Part shown: piece by piece, positions 1 through 6,099 of the stretch
Numbering within the stretch: the stretch's first letter is position 1
How the letters are laid out: each line of letters starts with the position of its first letter
IMG/VR virus record: IMGVR_UViG_3300027905_000009
Span: 1-44,214 of that record
DNA: 44,214 nt
Reading direction: 5' to 3' (one strand)
Source: a virus
The notes under the pieces: model-generated
The model's input: the letters and a program-made list of their open reading frames with translations, nothing else
Database searches by the model: none
What the model was told of the DNA's origin: nothing
Made by a program: the position numbers and the translations under genes

Positions 1-80
1 TGGAGGCGCCGGGCGGAATCGAACCGCCGAATAAAGGTTTTGCAGACCTGTACTTTTCCAGCGCAGCGTGCCGCTTCGCC
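1..80 (-). tRNA. tRNA-Cys(GCA)-like 3' half with decayed 5' half; candidate att core
   Basis: On the minus strand the last 50 or so bases form a good tRNA-Cys 3' half: an anticodon loop CTGCAAA with GCA anticodon, a T arm with five paired bases (GGCGG/CCGCC) around TTCGATT, the acceptor strand CGGCGCC, a discriminator T and an encoded CCA at positions 3-1. The 5' half does not fit: no D stem pairs properly, about a dozen extra bases lie before the anticodon stem, and the best acceptor partner (GGCGAAG) mismatches. A phage that inserts into the 3' part of a tRNA gene leaves such a 3' fragment at one junction and an intact gene at the other, which would lie to the right of this window. A degenerate phage tRNA is the alternative. 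Confidence 0.6.
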
Positions 81-139
81 AACGCTTCCCAATCTTAGCA
101 TGCGATTTGAACCAAATCCGATCCGACGGGGAGGCCGCG

Positions 140-1009
140 ATGCCCTCTAAAATCGAGTGGACTGACCGCACGTGGAACCCCGTGCGCGGCTGTTCGCGCG
201 TATCCAACGGCTGCAGCAATTGCTATGCGGAACGTATAGCGCATCGTTTCCAGGGGCAATGGATTAAAGACGGTCCGGGAACGAAGTTCGTCCAGATCGC
301 CAATGGTCACCCGCAATGGACCGGCAAAGTCGAGTTGATCGAATCGAAGCTTCAGGAGCCGCTGCACTGGCGCAAACCGCAGCGCGTGTTCGTCAACAGC
401 ATGAGCGATCTACTGCATGAGGCTTTGCCGTTTACCGAGATCGCCCGCGTGGTCCGCATTATGCGAGAGGCCAACTGGCACACGTATCAAATTCTAACGA
501 AGCGGGCGGCGCGGCTCTTGCAATTCTGGAACTGGTGGAATTGGCAGATTACCGATCCGCCGCTGCCTCGGAATACGTGGTGGGGCGTCTCCATAGAGAA
601 CCAAGCAACCGCCGATGAGCGGATTCCGTTATTGCGCCGAACCCCAGCGGCGGTGCGGTTCGTCAGTTATGAACCGGCGTTGGGTCCAGTTGACTTTACT
701 GAGTTGCGCGGTGTCGATTGGCTCATCGTCGGCGGCGAATCCGGCCCCGCCGCGCGGCCTGCGCATCCAGATTGGTTCCGCAGCGCTCGCGACCAATGCC
801 AGGCCGCCCGCGTGCCGTTCTTCTTCAAACAATGGGGCGAGCATGTCCCGATCACGCGAACGGATGGTGGACCGCCCGGAGCACAGCAGATGATCCGGGT
901 CGGCAAAAGGGCTGCGGGCCGAATGCTCGATGGCCGCGAATGGAGCGAGTTTCCAAAAAGGGGCAGTCGGAACCAAATGGCGGCGGGAAGCTCCGCGGAA
1001 AGATCCTGA
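140..1009 (+). CDS. DUF5131 family protein (phage Gp37/Gp68, three-Cys motif)
   Basis: The 289-residue product opens with the family signature: a WNPVRGC segment followed by a CX6CX2C cluster at Cys18, Cys25 and Cys28, and it later contains the conserved VGGESG segment. The family is common in phages and mobile elements. Its biochemical role is not established; the Cys cluster suggests a metal or Fe-S site. I chose ATG 140 over the longer start at 68 because GGGGAGG lies about six bases upstream and the protein aligns from MPSKIEW. It heads a rightward set of tightly packed small genes; its stop overlaps the next start (TGATG). Family members often have an adjacent three-Cys partner protein, and none is visible here. 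Confidence 0.85.
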   Translation: MPSKIEWTDRTWNPVRGCSRVSNGCSNCYAERIAHRFQGQWIKDGPGTKFVQIANGHPQWTGKVELIESKLQEPLHWRKPQRVFVNSMSDLLHEALPFTEIARVVRIMREANWHTYQILTKRAARLLQFWNWWNWQITDPPLPRNTWWGVSIENQATADERIPLLRRTPAAVRFVSYEPALGPVDFTELRGVDWLIVGGESGPAARPAHPDWFRSARDQCQAARVPFFFKQWGEHVPITRTDGGPPGAQQMIRVGKRAAGRMLDGREWSEFPKRGSRNQMAAGSSAERS

Positions 1010-1239
1010 TGGCGAAAGCGGCGACAATTCGGCAGGCAGCGGCTAAAGCGGACCGGCTCACCGTCCTTCAGCGGGCTGCCTACGTTCCGGCTCTATCGCG
1101 CTTTGAGAGAGGCGCATACGCAGCCGCGCACCGGCTGCTCTCCTCGGACCTGTGCAGGAGGGATCTCGCTGCGCCTGGCGCCCGGCGTTCGGCCCAGGTG
1201 GACGCGATCGCGCGCATCATCATGGACGCACTGAAATAG
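1009..1239 (+). CDS. small hypothetical protein, 76 aa
   Basis: The ATG overlaps the stop of the upstream DUF5131 gene by one base and the stop lies one base before the next ATG, so the gene fits a translationally coupled operon. The product is alanine- and arginine-rich and largely helical, with a C-terminal stretch AIARIIMDALK. There is no signal peptide or recognisable motif, and I do not recognise the family. The coupled position is the main support for it being real. Confidence 0.55.
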   Translation: MAKAATIRQAAAKADRLTVLQRAAYVPALSRFERGAYAAAHRLLSSDLCRRDLAAPGARRSAQVDAIARIIMDALK

Positions 1240-1240
1240 C

Positions 1241-1759
1241 ATGCTGCTCGGGTTCCAACGCCGCTTCGCTCCCTTCGTGCAAGAAGGCAGCAAGACGCAC
1301 ACGATCCGCGCCGCGCGCAAAATTCCGCCGCGCGTTGGGGAGACCTGCCACTGCTACGTCGATCCGCGCCGGAAGACGATGCGTCTGCTCGGCAGATGGC
1401 CGTGCGTGCGAGTGCAGAAGATCCGGATTGCCGCTACCGGCGACCCGTCCGTTCCGCTCAAAGTCTCGATCGACGGATCGATTCTCTCGCCCGATGAGGC
1501 GGGCCTGCTTTTCTTCCGCGACGGTTTTCGGGATAAAACCGGCGAGATTTACCAGCACATGCAGCAGGCCGCCGAGTTCTGGAAAGACCGCCTGTATTAC
1601 CCCGCCACGAGCTTGTCGTACAAGGCCTGCACCTGGGTGCCGATCTGGACCGTCAGGGCGGCCGCGGCGTTCATCGGGCCAGCCCACCGCAACCTGGTGC
1701 GCGGCGGCGGGTTTCACGGTCATCTGATTCACTGGCGCCACGGAGCTATGAATGGCTGA
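1241..1759 (+). CDS. ASCH/PUA-like domain protein
   Basis: The 172-residue protein begins MLLGFQRRFAPFVQEGSKTH and continues TIR, matching the G-x-K-T-x-T-I-R signature of ASCH domains (PUA-like beta barrels thought to bind RNA or modified bases). Further family-like segments are GETCHCYVDPR and LLGRWPCVRVQ. Such proteins are frequent in the accessory genes of phages from soil bacteria. The C-terminal part after about residue 125 is less typical. It starts one base after the preceding stop and overlaps the next gene by eight bases. The ASCH assignment rests on motif recognition; the substrate is unknown. Confidence 0.65.
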   Translation: MLLGFQRRFAPFVQEGSKTHTIRAARKIPPRVGETCHCYVDPRRKTMRLLGRWPCVRVQKIRIAATGDPSVPLKVSIDGSILSPDEAGLLFFRDGFRDKTGEIYQHMQQAAEFWKDRLYYPATSLSYKACTWVPIWTVRAAAAFIGPAHRNLVRGGGFHGHLIHWRHGAMNG

Positions 1760-1976
1760 AATAATCCGTTGCTTTCTGCATCCCGTGCTCTTCTGCTCGC
1801 GAACGCTCACGGTCAAGCTGATCACGCTGCGCTCGCCGATCCGTTGGCGCAAACTGGCCGCATTCGTCCGCCGCCATCCCGGGCTAGCCTTGCGGTGGCA
1901 TCGCCTCCAGCTCGTGCGGCCGGGCTTCCCTGTGCCCTTGATTCACGGCGAGCCGGAAGCGAGGGACCGCGCGTGA
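1752..1976 (+). CDS. small basic hypothetical protein, 74 aa
   Basis: The ATG overlaps the end of the ASCH-like gene and GGAG lies about seven bases upstream. The product is rich in Arg, Leu and His with several tryptophans and contains a helical RWRKLAAFVRRHPGLALRWH segment. I recognise no family. Its stop overlaps the next start as GTGA, which supports it as part of the coupled operon. Confidence 0.5.
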   Translation: MAEIIRCFLHPVLFCSRTLTVKLITLRSPIRWRKLAAFVRRHPGLALRWHRLQLVRPGFPVPLIHGEPEARDRA

Positions 1977-2149
1977 AACTATCGATCGATAAAGGTCCGC
2001 AGCCCTGTTCGAGATCGGACTGTGAGGACAAACTAAAACCCGGAGACCGCTTCGCCGTCACGCTGCTCTTGTACTCCTTGGACCGTTCCGTCAGGCGATC
2101 CAGCTTCATTCATCAGTGCAGGTCCGTGCCGGATGTCAGTCCAAGGTGA
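1973..2149 (+). CDS. small Cys-containing hypothetical protein, 58 aa
   Basis: A GTG start overlaps the previous stop (GTGA) and GAGGGA lies upstream at good spacing. The product has two cysteines close together (PCSRSDCEDKL) and a third near the C terminus (IHQCRS), with a KPGDRFAV segment typical of small beta-rich metal-binding folds. No family is recognised, and metal binding is inference. The stop overlaps the next GTG. Confidence 0.5.
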   Translation: MKLSIDKGPQPCSRSDCEDKLKPGDRFAVTLLLYSLDRSVRRSSFIHQCRSVPDVSPR

Positions 2150-2562
2150 AAGCCGACGAGCTCGTCGGGACCGACGACTTGGCCGATTTCTTCCGCGTGG
2201 GAACCGGCAATTCCCCGCTTCCGCCGACCCATCCAGCTCGGATGTTTAATCCCCAGCGGACGAAAGTAGCGTTCCGCCGGGTCGGCGCATTTCGGGACCG
2301 TCCAGCCGCGACAAAAATAGCCGAGCTGCCCGAACTCGCGCGGACGGTGATCACAGTCTGGATCACCAAGGCATCTTTGGGCGATCCGGGCTCCGGCGAA
2401 GAAATTTTGGAGCGCTACGGGGAAAAGGCTCTAGCGTGGTGGGAAGAACAAAAGCTCGCGGTTCGCGGGATAGTGGACGAAACCGAGCTGGCCCGGCTGA
2501 TCGTCGAGCGCCTGCGCGCGCAGGAGGGCTGGGGAAGGATTCTCCGAGAGGAAGGGGTTTGA
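2146..2562 (+). CDS. hypothetical protein, 138 aa
   Basis: I chose GTG 2146 because it forms the same GTGA stop-start overlap seen at the neighbouring junction; an in-frame GTG at 2116 would add ten residues, and neither has a strong ribosome binding site. The protein has a mixed N-terminal half and a helical, Glu-rich C-terminal half (residues about 75-138, containing LARLIVERLRAQEGW). I do not recognise it. Confidence 0.5.
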   Translation: MKADELVGTDDLADFFRVGTGNSPLPPTHPARMFNPQRTKVAFRRVGAFRDRPAATKIAELPELARTVITVWITKASLGDPGSGEEILERYGEKALAWWEEQKLAVRGIVDETELARLIVERLRAQEGWGRILREEGV

Positions 2563-2783
2563 TCGTCGCCGACTTTCGCGCAGCGATCGCGCGCTGCGAC
2601 GCCGAACAGCGAGAAATTCTGGAGCGCGCCGACGTGCTTAGCGGAGCGGTCGCCGCGTGGCTGGTCGCTCTTGGGCTTGAAGACTGGGAAATGGAGAAGC
2701 GCCTGATTCAGGCGGAATTCTGCGGAACAGTGCGTGCCTCGCCGCGGAGGGACTCACTCGCCAGATTTTCGGCCCGAGCCTGA
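2559..2783 (+). CDS. small helical hypothetical protein, 74 aa
   Basis: A TTG start overlaps the previous stop (TTTGA) and is preceded by GAGAGGAAGG. The first 50 residues look like real coding (an acidic-basic helix with EQREILERADV and a WLVALGLEDWEMEKR segment). The C-terminal third overlaps the opposite-strand HTH gene, and one of the two reading frames there may be spurious or the genes may truly overlap tail to tail. No family recognised. Confidence 0.4.
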   Translation: MIVADFRAAIARCDAEQREILERADVLSGAVAAWLVALGLEDWEMEKRLIQAEFCGTVRASPRRDSLARFSARA

Positions 2784-2922
2784 ACGCCGGCACGAAGCCT
2801 TCCCGCATCCGGAGCAATGCGGTCTTTTCGCAGACGCCCATATAGGCGGCCAATTCCTTGGGCCCCCAGAGGGCCTGCTCCTTCCCTGGTAATTCTGCGC
2901 CATTACGCGCCATCTCGACCAA
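2638..2922 (-). CDS. excisionase-like small HTH protein
   Basis: Residues about 18-60 read as a winged helix-turn-helix of the excisionase/MerR-like type: LWGPKELAAYMGVCEKTALL, then RMREGFVPAFRLG and a WRVSPSAA strand. Small proteins of this kind direct integrase to excision or act as repressors. The start is uncertain: TTG 2922 with weak GGCGGA upstream, or ATG 2913. The C-terminal 30 residues run antiparallel through the upstream rightward gene and look non-conserved. It is the only leftward gene in the left block, placed next to the possible att site, which suits an excision or control function. That role is inferred from fold and place only. Confidence 0.5.
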   Translation of the reverse strand: MVEMARNGAELPGKEQALWGPKELAAYMGVCEKTALLRMREGFVPAFRLGPKIWRVSPSAARHALFRRIPPESGASPFPSLQAQERPATRRPLR

Positions 2923-3018
2923 TCATCCGCCATAACCCCTTGTAAAATCAAACAGCTAGACGATTAATGGAATATCCAAGACCGGAGAGACCAGTATTTT
3001 CTTGAATACGTCCCCCTG

Positions 3019-3510
3019 GTGCGGCCGATCGCCGGCCGCCTCGCGCCGAAGCTTTGCGCTTCGGCCCAGGATCTGGAGTCCGTCGGGCTTCTGGCTTTGC
3101 TCGGGGCGGCCGCGGAGTTCGATGCCGCGCGTTCGGCCAGCTTCAAGGCCTTCGCCATTTTCCGTATCCGCGCGGCGATGATCGATTCGGTCAAAGGGCG
3201 CCCTTACCGCGAGGCGCATCACGCGCAGCTTTCCGATGCGGCGGCGGACGCGGGGGCGCTCCCGGACGAGCTGGCCTCCCGGAGGATATTGGCCGAGCGC
3301 CTGGCGGCAGCGATCGCGCGGCTTCCCGAGGACGAGCGGCGGGTCATCGAGATGCGTTTCTACGAAGGCCTCGGCGCGCGCACGGCGGCCGACCGGCTGC
3401 GGATCTCGCCGGCTGGCCAGGGGCGCCTGCGCCGCGGCGCCATCGATCGTCTGCGTTCAATTTTATTTGACGGCGGATGGGCCGGCGAGGGACGGGATGA
3501 CGGAAGGTAA
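3019..3510 (+). CDS. phage-encoded sigma-70 family factor (sigma2-sigma4 type)
   Basis: The product has region 2 (about residues 1-65, with SVGLLALLGAAAEFDAARSA and a 2.4-like segment AIFRIRAAMIDSVKG) and a C-terminal region 4 HTH (about residues 100-150, ARLPEDERRVIEMRFYEGLG then TAADRLRIS). This resembles FliA/WhiG-type factors with region 3 shortened. In-frame residues upstream of the annotated GTG (back to 2968, reading YFLEYVPLV) also look like region 2.1, but there is no ATG, GTG or TTG there. The true start may be a rare codon, or the gene may have lost its start by frameshift. The rightward stop end overlaps the lysozyme-like gene by 48 bases. It could direct phage late promoters. Confidence 0.7.
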   Translation: MRPIAGRLAPKLCASAQDLESVGLLALLGAAAEFDAARSASFKAFAIFRIRAAMIDSVKGRPYREAHHAQLSDAAADAGALPDELASRRILAERLAAAIARLPEDERRVIEMRFYEGLGARTAADRLRISPAGQGRLRRGAIDRLRSILFDGGWAGEGRDDGR

Positions 3511-3915
3511 AGGCAGCTTGGGAAGCAGCGCCTCGGCGATGCCGATGCCCAGCCCTTTCCCGACGAACTCGGCATAAGCCAGCGGAGCGTTTGCCCCGCG
3601 TGGATCCGCCGCGGGCGCGAAGCCGCTGTAGCCCCCCGCAATCACGGCTCCCGTGGCCGGATCCCGTTCGCCGGCGAAGAATGTCGACAACGTGATCTCG
3701 GGGTGCTTCCGGATAATCTCCTCGACCAGCTCCTCCGCGTCGGCGAATCCATCGGCGATCGATGCGTAGATGCCGTGCCCGTTGGCGTCGCGTCCCTTGC
3801 AGCGCGGGCCGCTGTTCAGGTTCAGCGGATTATTGTTGTTCCAGGCGGCCTTGTGCGGAAGGTTGAAGCCCTCCTCGAGCATGCACCATTTGACGAAATC
3901 TTGAATAAAGGACAT
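3463..3915 (-). CDS. lysozyme-like peptidoglycan hydrolase (candidate endolysin)
   Basis: The 150-residue protein contains AWNNNNPLNL near residue 25, a GIYASIADGFADAEELVEEI segment and later YSGFAPAADPRGAN followed by AYAEFV. This layout (an NNPxN segment, a conserved aromatic/Phe stretch and a terminal WAP-N-Y block) is seen in phage lysozyme-like proteins related to PRD1 P5, which cut peptidoglycan. Catalytic residues cannot be fixed by eye. It has no signal peptide, so a holin or other route would be needed. ATG 3915 is preferred over an upstream TTG at 3933; neither has a good ribosome binding site. It is the last leftward gene, as expected for lysis at the end of a late operon. Confidence 0.55.
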   Translation of the reverse strand: MSFIQDFVKWCMLEEGFNLPHKAAWNNNNPLNLNSGPRCKGRDANGHGIYASIADGFADAEELVEEIIRKHPEITLSTFFAGERDPATGAVIAGGYSGFAPAADPRGANAPLAYAEFVGKGLGIGIAEALLPKLPLPSVIPSLAGPSAVK

Positions 3916-3960
3916 GATGGATTCAACGGGCAACCAGCCCTACATGGAGAGAATCGAAAT

Positions 3961-4041
3961 ATGAGTACAGCGAAGAAATCGGCCGCGCCGAAGACCAAGA
4001 CCGCGGCCAAGCGTAAGGCGAAGAAGCCGGCCGGACGGTAA
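3961..4041 (+). CDS. 26-residue Lys/Ala-rich basic peptide
   Basis: ATG 3961 follows GGAGAG at about eleven bases and encodes a 26-residue peptide that is almost only Lys, Ala, Pro, Thr and Arg, ending KAKKPAGR. It resembles the tails of histone H1-like bacterial DNA-binding proteins. It points right between two leftward genes. The composition and ribosome binding site suggest a real product; a chance reading frame is possible. Confidence 0.4.
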   Translation: MSTAKKSAAPKTKTAAKRKAKKPAGR

Positions 4042-4046
4042 ATTCC

Positions 4047-4058
4047 AGCGGGCCCGCT
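4047..4058. terminator. GC-rich palindrome, possible bidirectional terminator
   Basis: A perfect 12-base palindrome AGCGGGCCCGCT lies six bases after the stop of the 26-residue peptide gene and about 100 bases beyond the end of the leftward exported-protein genes. CCAG and CTGG flank it and can extend the pairing. There is no clear T-run, so termination is only a suggestion. Confidence 0.25.
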
Positions 4059-4162
4059 AAACTGGGATCAACAATCCGCCGCGATGAGGGCGAAAAACCG
4101 GGCGGGCGCCTGGCCACAGCCCTCCGCGAGCGGTCCTCACTGCACTCCTTGGAAACCCGCTC

Positions 4163-4477
4163 TCACTGCGAATAAATCAGCGCAACGCATGGCGGCGGCG
4201 TCATCAGCACCACCGGCGGCGAGACGCTGATATCCACCATCCAGCCCGGCGGCATCCCTCCGGTGGCCGTGTACGTCGCGGGCAGGCCCACGGCGCGCGT
4301 GATCTGAATCGACCGCAGCGCGATTTGTCCGGACTGGCACAGGACTGCGGCCTGCTGCAGCGTGATTTGAGTCGCCCCGGACGGCGGAGCGGCGATCTGG
4401 TTCATCGCGACCCTGGTCTGTCCCAGAAGACCCGGAGCGAAGCAGACGCCGCACAGCCCCAGAAGCAGCGCCCTCAC
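4163..4477 (-). CDS. small exported protein, 104 aa
   Basis: The GTG-initiated product begins with a Sec-type signal peptide: basic N terminus, hydrophobic core LLLGLCGVCFAPGLL and a likely cut near GQT. The mature part, about 84 residues, is rich in Ala, Pro and Thr and contains three cysteines, two of which could form a disulfide. No family is recognised. It is the last gene of a five-gene exported block and overlaps the stop of the upstream gene (GTGA). Placed after the fibre gene, it may be a fibre accessory or a secreted protein of the lysogen. Confidence 0.6.
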   Translation of the reverse strand: MRALLLGLCGVCFAPGLLGQTRVAMNQIAAPPSGATQITLQQAAVLCQSGQIALRSIQITRAVGLPATYTATGGMPPGWMVDISVSPPVVLMTPPPCVALIYSQ

Positions 4478-4962
4478 TGTGATCTATAATCCACGGTCAG
4501 CGTCGAGCTCAACGAGGGAACCTGCGAGGCCGCGAAGATCAGCGTCGCGCCGGTGAGCGCATAATCCACGCCCGGCGTCATCCGCAGGCCGTTCAGGTAG
4601 ACGTGGGCGGTGCCGGTGACCGGCGCGGCTTTCAGCGTGAACGCGACATTGGTTCCGTCGATCGTCCCCGATGGGGTCTCGCTGTCGACGAAGACCGGCG
4701 AGGCCGCCGGCGGAGCGGAGACGATCACCCGCAGCGCGGGCGGATTTACCGTGGTATCGAGCTTGAAGCCAGCGGGGTCGAGCGTCGCGCAGACCAGTTT
4801 GAGCATCGGGAACCCGCTGGTCACGCCGGCCGGAAGCACTACCGGAATCTGCGGACCGGCCGCGCCTCGGCAAGCCACCTGGTCCAGCGGCACGATCGTT
4901 TGGCCGCGTAACGCGGCCGCGAGCAGAAGCATTCCCAGCATTGGGAGAGCCGGACGATTCAT
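4474..4962 (-). CDS. exported protein with a tail-type C-terminal beta domain
   Basis: ATG 4962 is preceded by GGAGGG and encodes 162 residues, starting with a signal peptide whose core MLLLAAALRGQT suggests a cut before Q. The C-terminal half (about residues 85-162) reads ETPSGTIDGTNVAFTLKAAP, then VYLNGLRMTPGVDY and TLTVDYR. This is a beta-rich segment (NGTNxxFTLxxxP, then VxLNGLRxxxGxDYxxxG) found in many phage tail-fibre and minor structural proteins. The exported N terminus on such a domain is odd. Start and stop overlap the neighbours as ATGA and GTGA. Confidence 0.65.
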   Translation of the reverse strand: MNRPALPMLGMLLLAAALRGQTIVPLDQVACRGAAGPQIPVVLPAGVTSGFPMLKLVCATLDPAGFKLDTTVNPPALRVIVSAPPAASPVFVDSETPSGTIDGTNVAFTLKAAPVTGTAHVYLNGLRMTPGVDYALTGATLIFAASQVPSLSSTLTVDYRSQ

Positions 4963-5297
4963 CGCGTCCCTCCGTGAATGGCGAGATTCCTGACGGCGGA
5001 GAAACCGGACGTGCCGGCAGCCGAATAGTTCAGGACCGTCGCCAGCTTGCGATGCCGGGGAAGCAGCAGCTCGATCGCCACCACGGCCGTGACAACCCCG
5101 AACTTGACGCCGCATTGGCGAGCGCCGAACTGGCCGCGGCCGAGCAGCGGATTGGCTTCGATCCCGCCGCGCGAGCTGAATGCGTCGGCGGCGTTCGCGC
5201 CGGCCAGGACGCCGACCGAAATCCAGAACTCGTGGTCCGCCGCGCGCGCAGGAAGCGTCGCCATGAGCAGCAGGCAGCTCGCCACGAGGACTTTCAT
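4959..5297 (-). CDS. exported or membrane protein, 112 aa
   Basis: A signal peptide (MKVLVASCLLLMATLPARAA) is followed by WISVGVLAGANAADAFSS, GGIEANPLLG and a hydrophobic helix near GVVTAVVAIELLLP. The pattern of small hydrophobic helices with an 'EANP' turn resembles small integral membrane proteins of the DUF5658 type, common in Acidobacteriota. The function is unknown. It overlaps both neighbours by four bases (ATGA), so it is co-translated with the exported block. Confidence 0.6.
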   Translation of the reverse strand: MKVLVASCLLLMATLPARAADHEFWISVGVLAGANAADAFSSRGGIEANPLLGRGQFGARQCGVKFGVVTAVVAIELLLPRHRKLATVLNYSAAGTSGFSAVRNLAIHGGTR

Positions 5298-5659
5298 TTC
5301 TCGTCTCCATTCAGCTTTTTGAGATCGGGCTTAATTTCGACCGGTGGCGGCGGGATGCTCCCATCTTCGCCGGGTTTACAGTCTCCCTTTTGGATCTGGC
5401 CCACGGAGAAGCCGGCCTCTTTGCAATACCGCTCGATCAGAGCGTTATGCTCCTTCAGCGCGGCAGCGCCCTCGGCCTGAGCGCGCTGTAGCGTCTCCTG
5501 CGCATGCTGGGCCGTCTCCTTGGCATGCCCGATCTGCTCGCTGGCGAGCTTGACCTGAAGCTGGAGGCGCTTCAAACGCTCCCGGTCTTCGGCCGGTATG
5601 GTGACGTTCCCGGCGCTAAGCGTCACGGCGCAAAGGGCTAGAATCGAGACCCGTCTCAT
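5294..5659 (-). CDS. exported coiled-coil protein, 121 aa
   Basis: The first 17 residues form a signal peptide (ILALCAVTLSAG). Residues about 22-75 form a strong heptad-repeat coiled coil (AEDRERLKRLQLQVKLASEQ onward), followed by a short Cys-containing region and a proline-rich tail. There is no lipobox. An exported coiled coil with a Pro-rich tail recalls spanin or Rz-type lysis proteins, but the evidence is compositional only. It sits between two exported genes with four-base overlaps. Confidence 0.55.
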   Translation of the reverse strand: MRRVSILALCAVTLSAGNVTIPAEDRERLKRLQLQVKLASEQIGHAKETAQHAQETLQRAQAEGAAALKEHNALIERYCKEAGFSVGQIQKGDCKPGEDGSIPPPPVEIKPDLKKLNGDEK

Positions 5660-6024
5660 CGGCCCTCTTTCCTGGCCCGTGCCGCGGACGCACTCGGCGG
5701 GACGGGTACTACGCTATCCACGATCGATGCGTCCACCTTTAAGATCAGCTCCGTGTCGACGCCGGTCCCTGGTCCGGCCAGGATCGCGGATCGTGGTTGG
5801 CCCTGTTGATCGTGGTAAGCCACCGCCAGATTGTAGAAGTCCGCAGCAGTGGGGCTCGGATTATAGATCCAGACGGCCACGTGCACCGGAATCGTCGAGG
5901 TCGGCGGATCCGCGATGGTTCGCAGCAATGAAGTGCTGGACCAGTTCACCCACGAAATGATGAGCTCCGGGTTTTGCGCCATCGCCAACATCGCGACAAA
6001 AACAGTCAAAAGTAATCGCTTCAT
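5656..6024 (-). CDS. small exported protein, 122 aa
   Basis: AGAGGT lies just before ATG 6024. The protein has a clear signal peptide (MKRLLLTVFVAMLAMAQ), then a beta-rich mature region with IISWVNWSSTSLLRTI and VHVAVWIYNPSP, and an Ala/Arg-rich end. Acidobacteriota secreted proteins often look like this. I recognise no family. It is the first gene of a block of five overlapping exported genes behind the fibre gene. Confidence 0.6.
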   Translation of the reverse strand: MKRLLLTVFVAMLAMAQNPELIISWVNWSSTSLLRTIADPPTSTIPVHVAVWIYNPSPTAADFYNLAVAYHDQQGQPRSAILAGPGTGVDTELILKVDASIVDSVVPVPPSASAARARKEGR

Positions 6025-6037
6025 TTGGACCTCTTTT

Positions 6038-6091
6038 CAGTAGATTCTCTGAGCTTCGATGTGAAAGTCATCTTCCCGGACCCGCGCAGCC
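6038..6091 (-). pseudogene. decayed copy of the fibre C-terminal end
   Basis: This stretch matches the last 18 or so codons of the adjacent fibre gene (6100-6156): both read GGCTG-GC-GG-CC-GG, then TGACTTTCACAT, then AGAATCTACT and a stop. The copy lacks two bases before TGACTTT, which destroys the frame, and differs at several other positions. It starts eight bases after the fibre stop and has no start codon, so it is a remnant, not a gene. Confidence 0.75.
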
Positions 6092-6099
6092 ATTGGTTG

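Noticed and set aside
1-80. Complete functional tRNA-Cys
   Set aside because: The D arm cannot be formed, the acceptor stem mismatches and the distance to the anticodon stem is too long.
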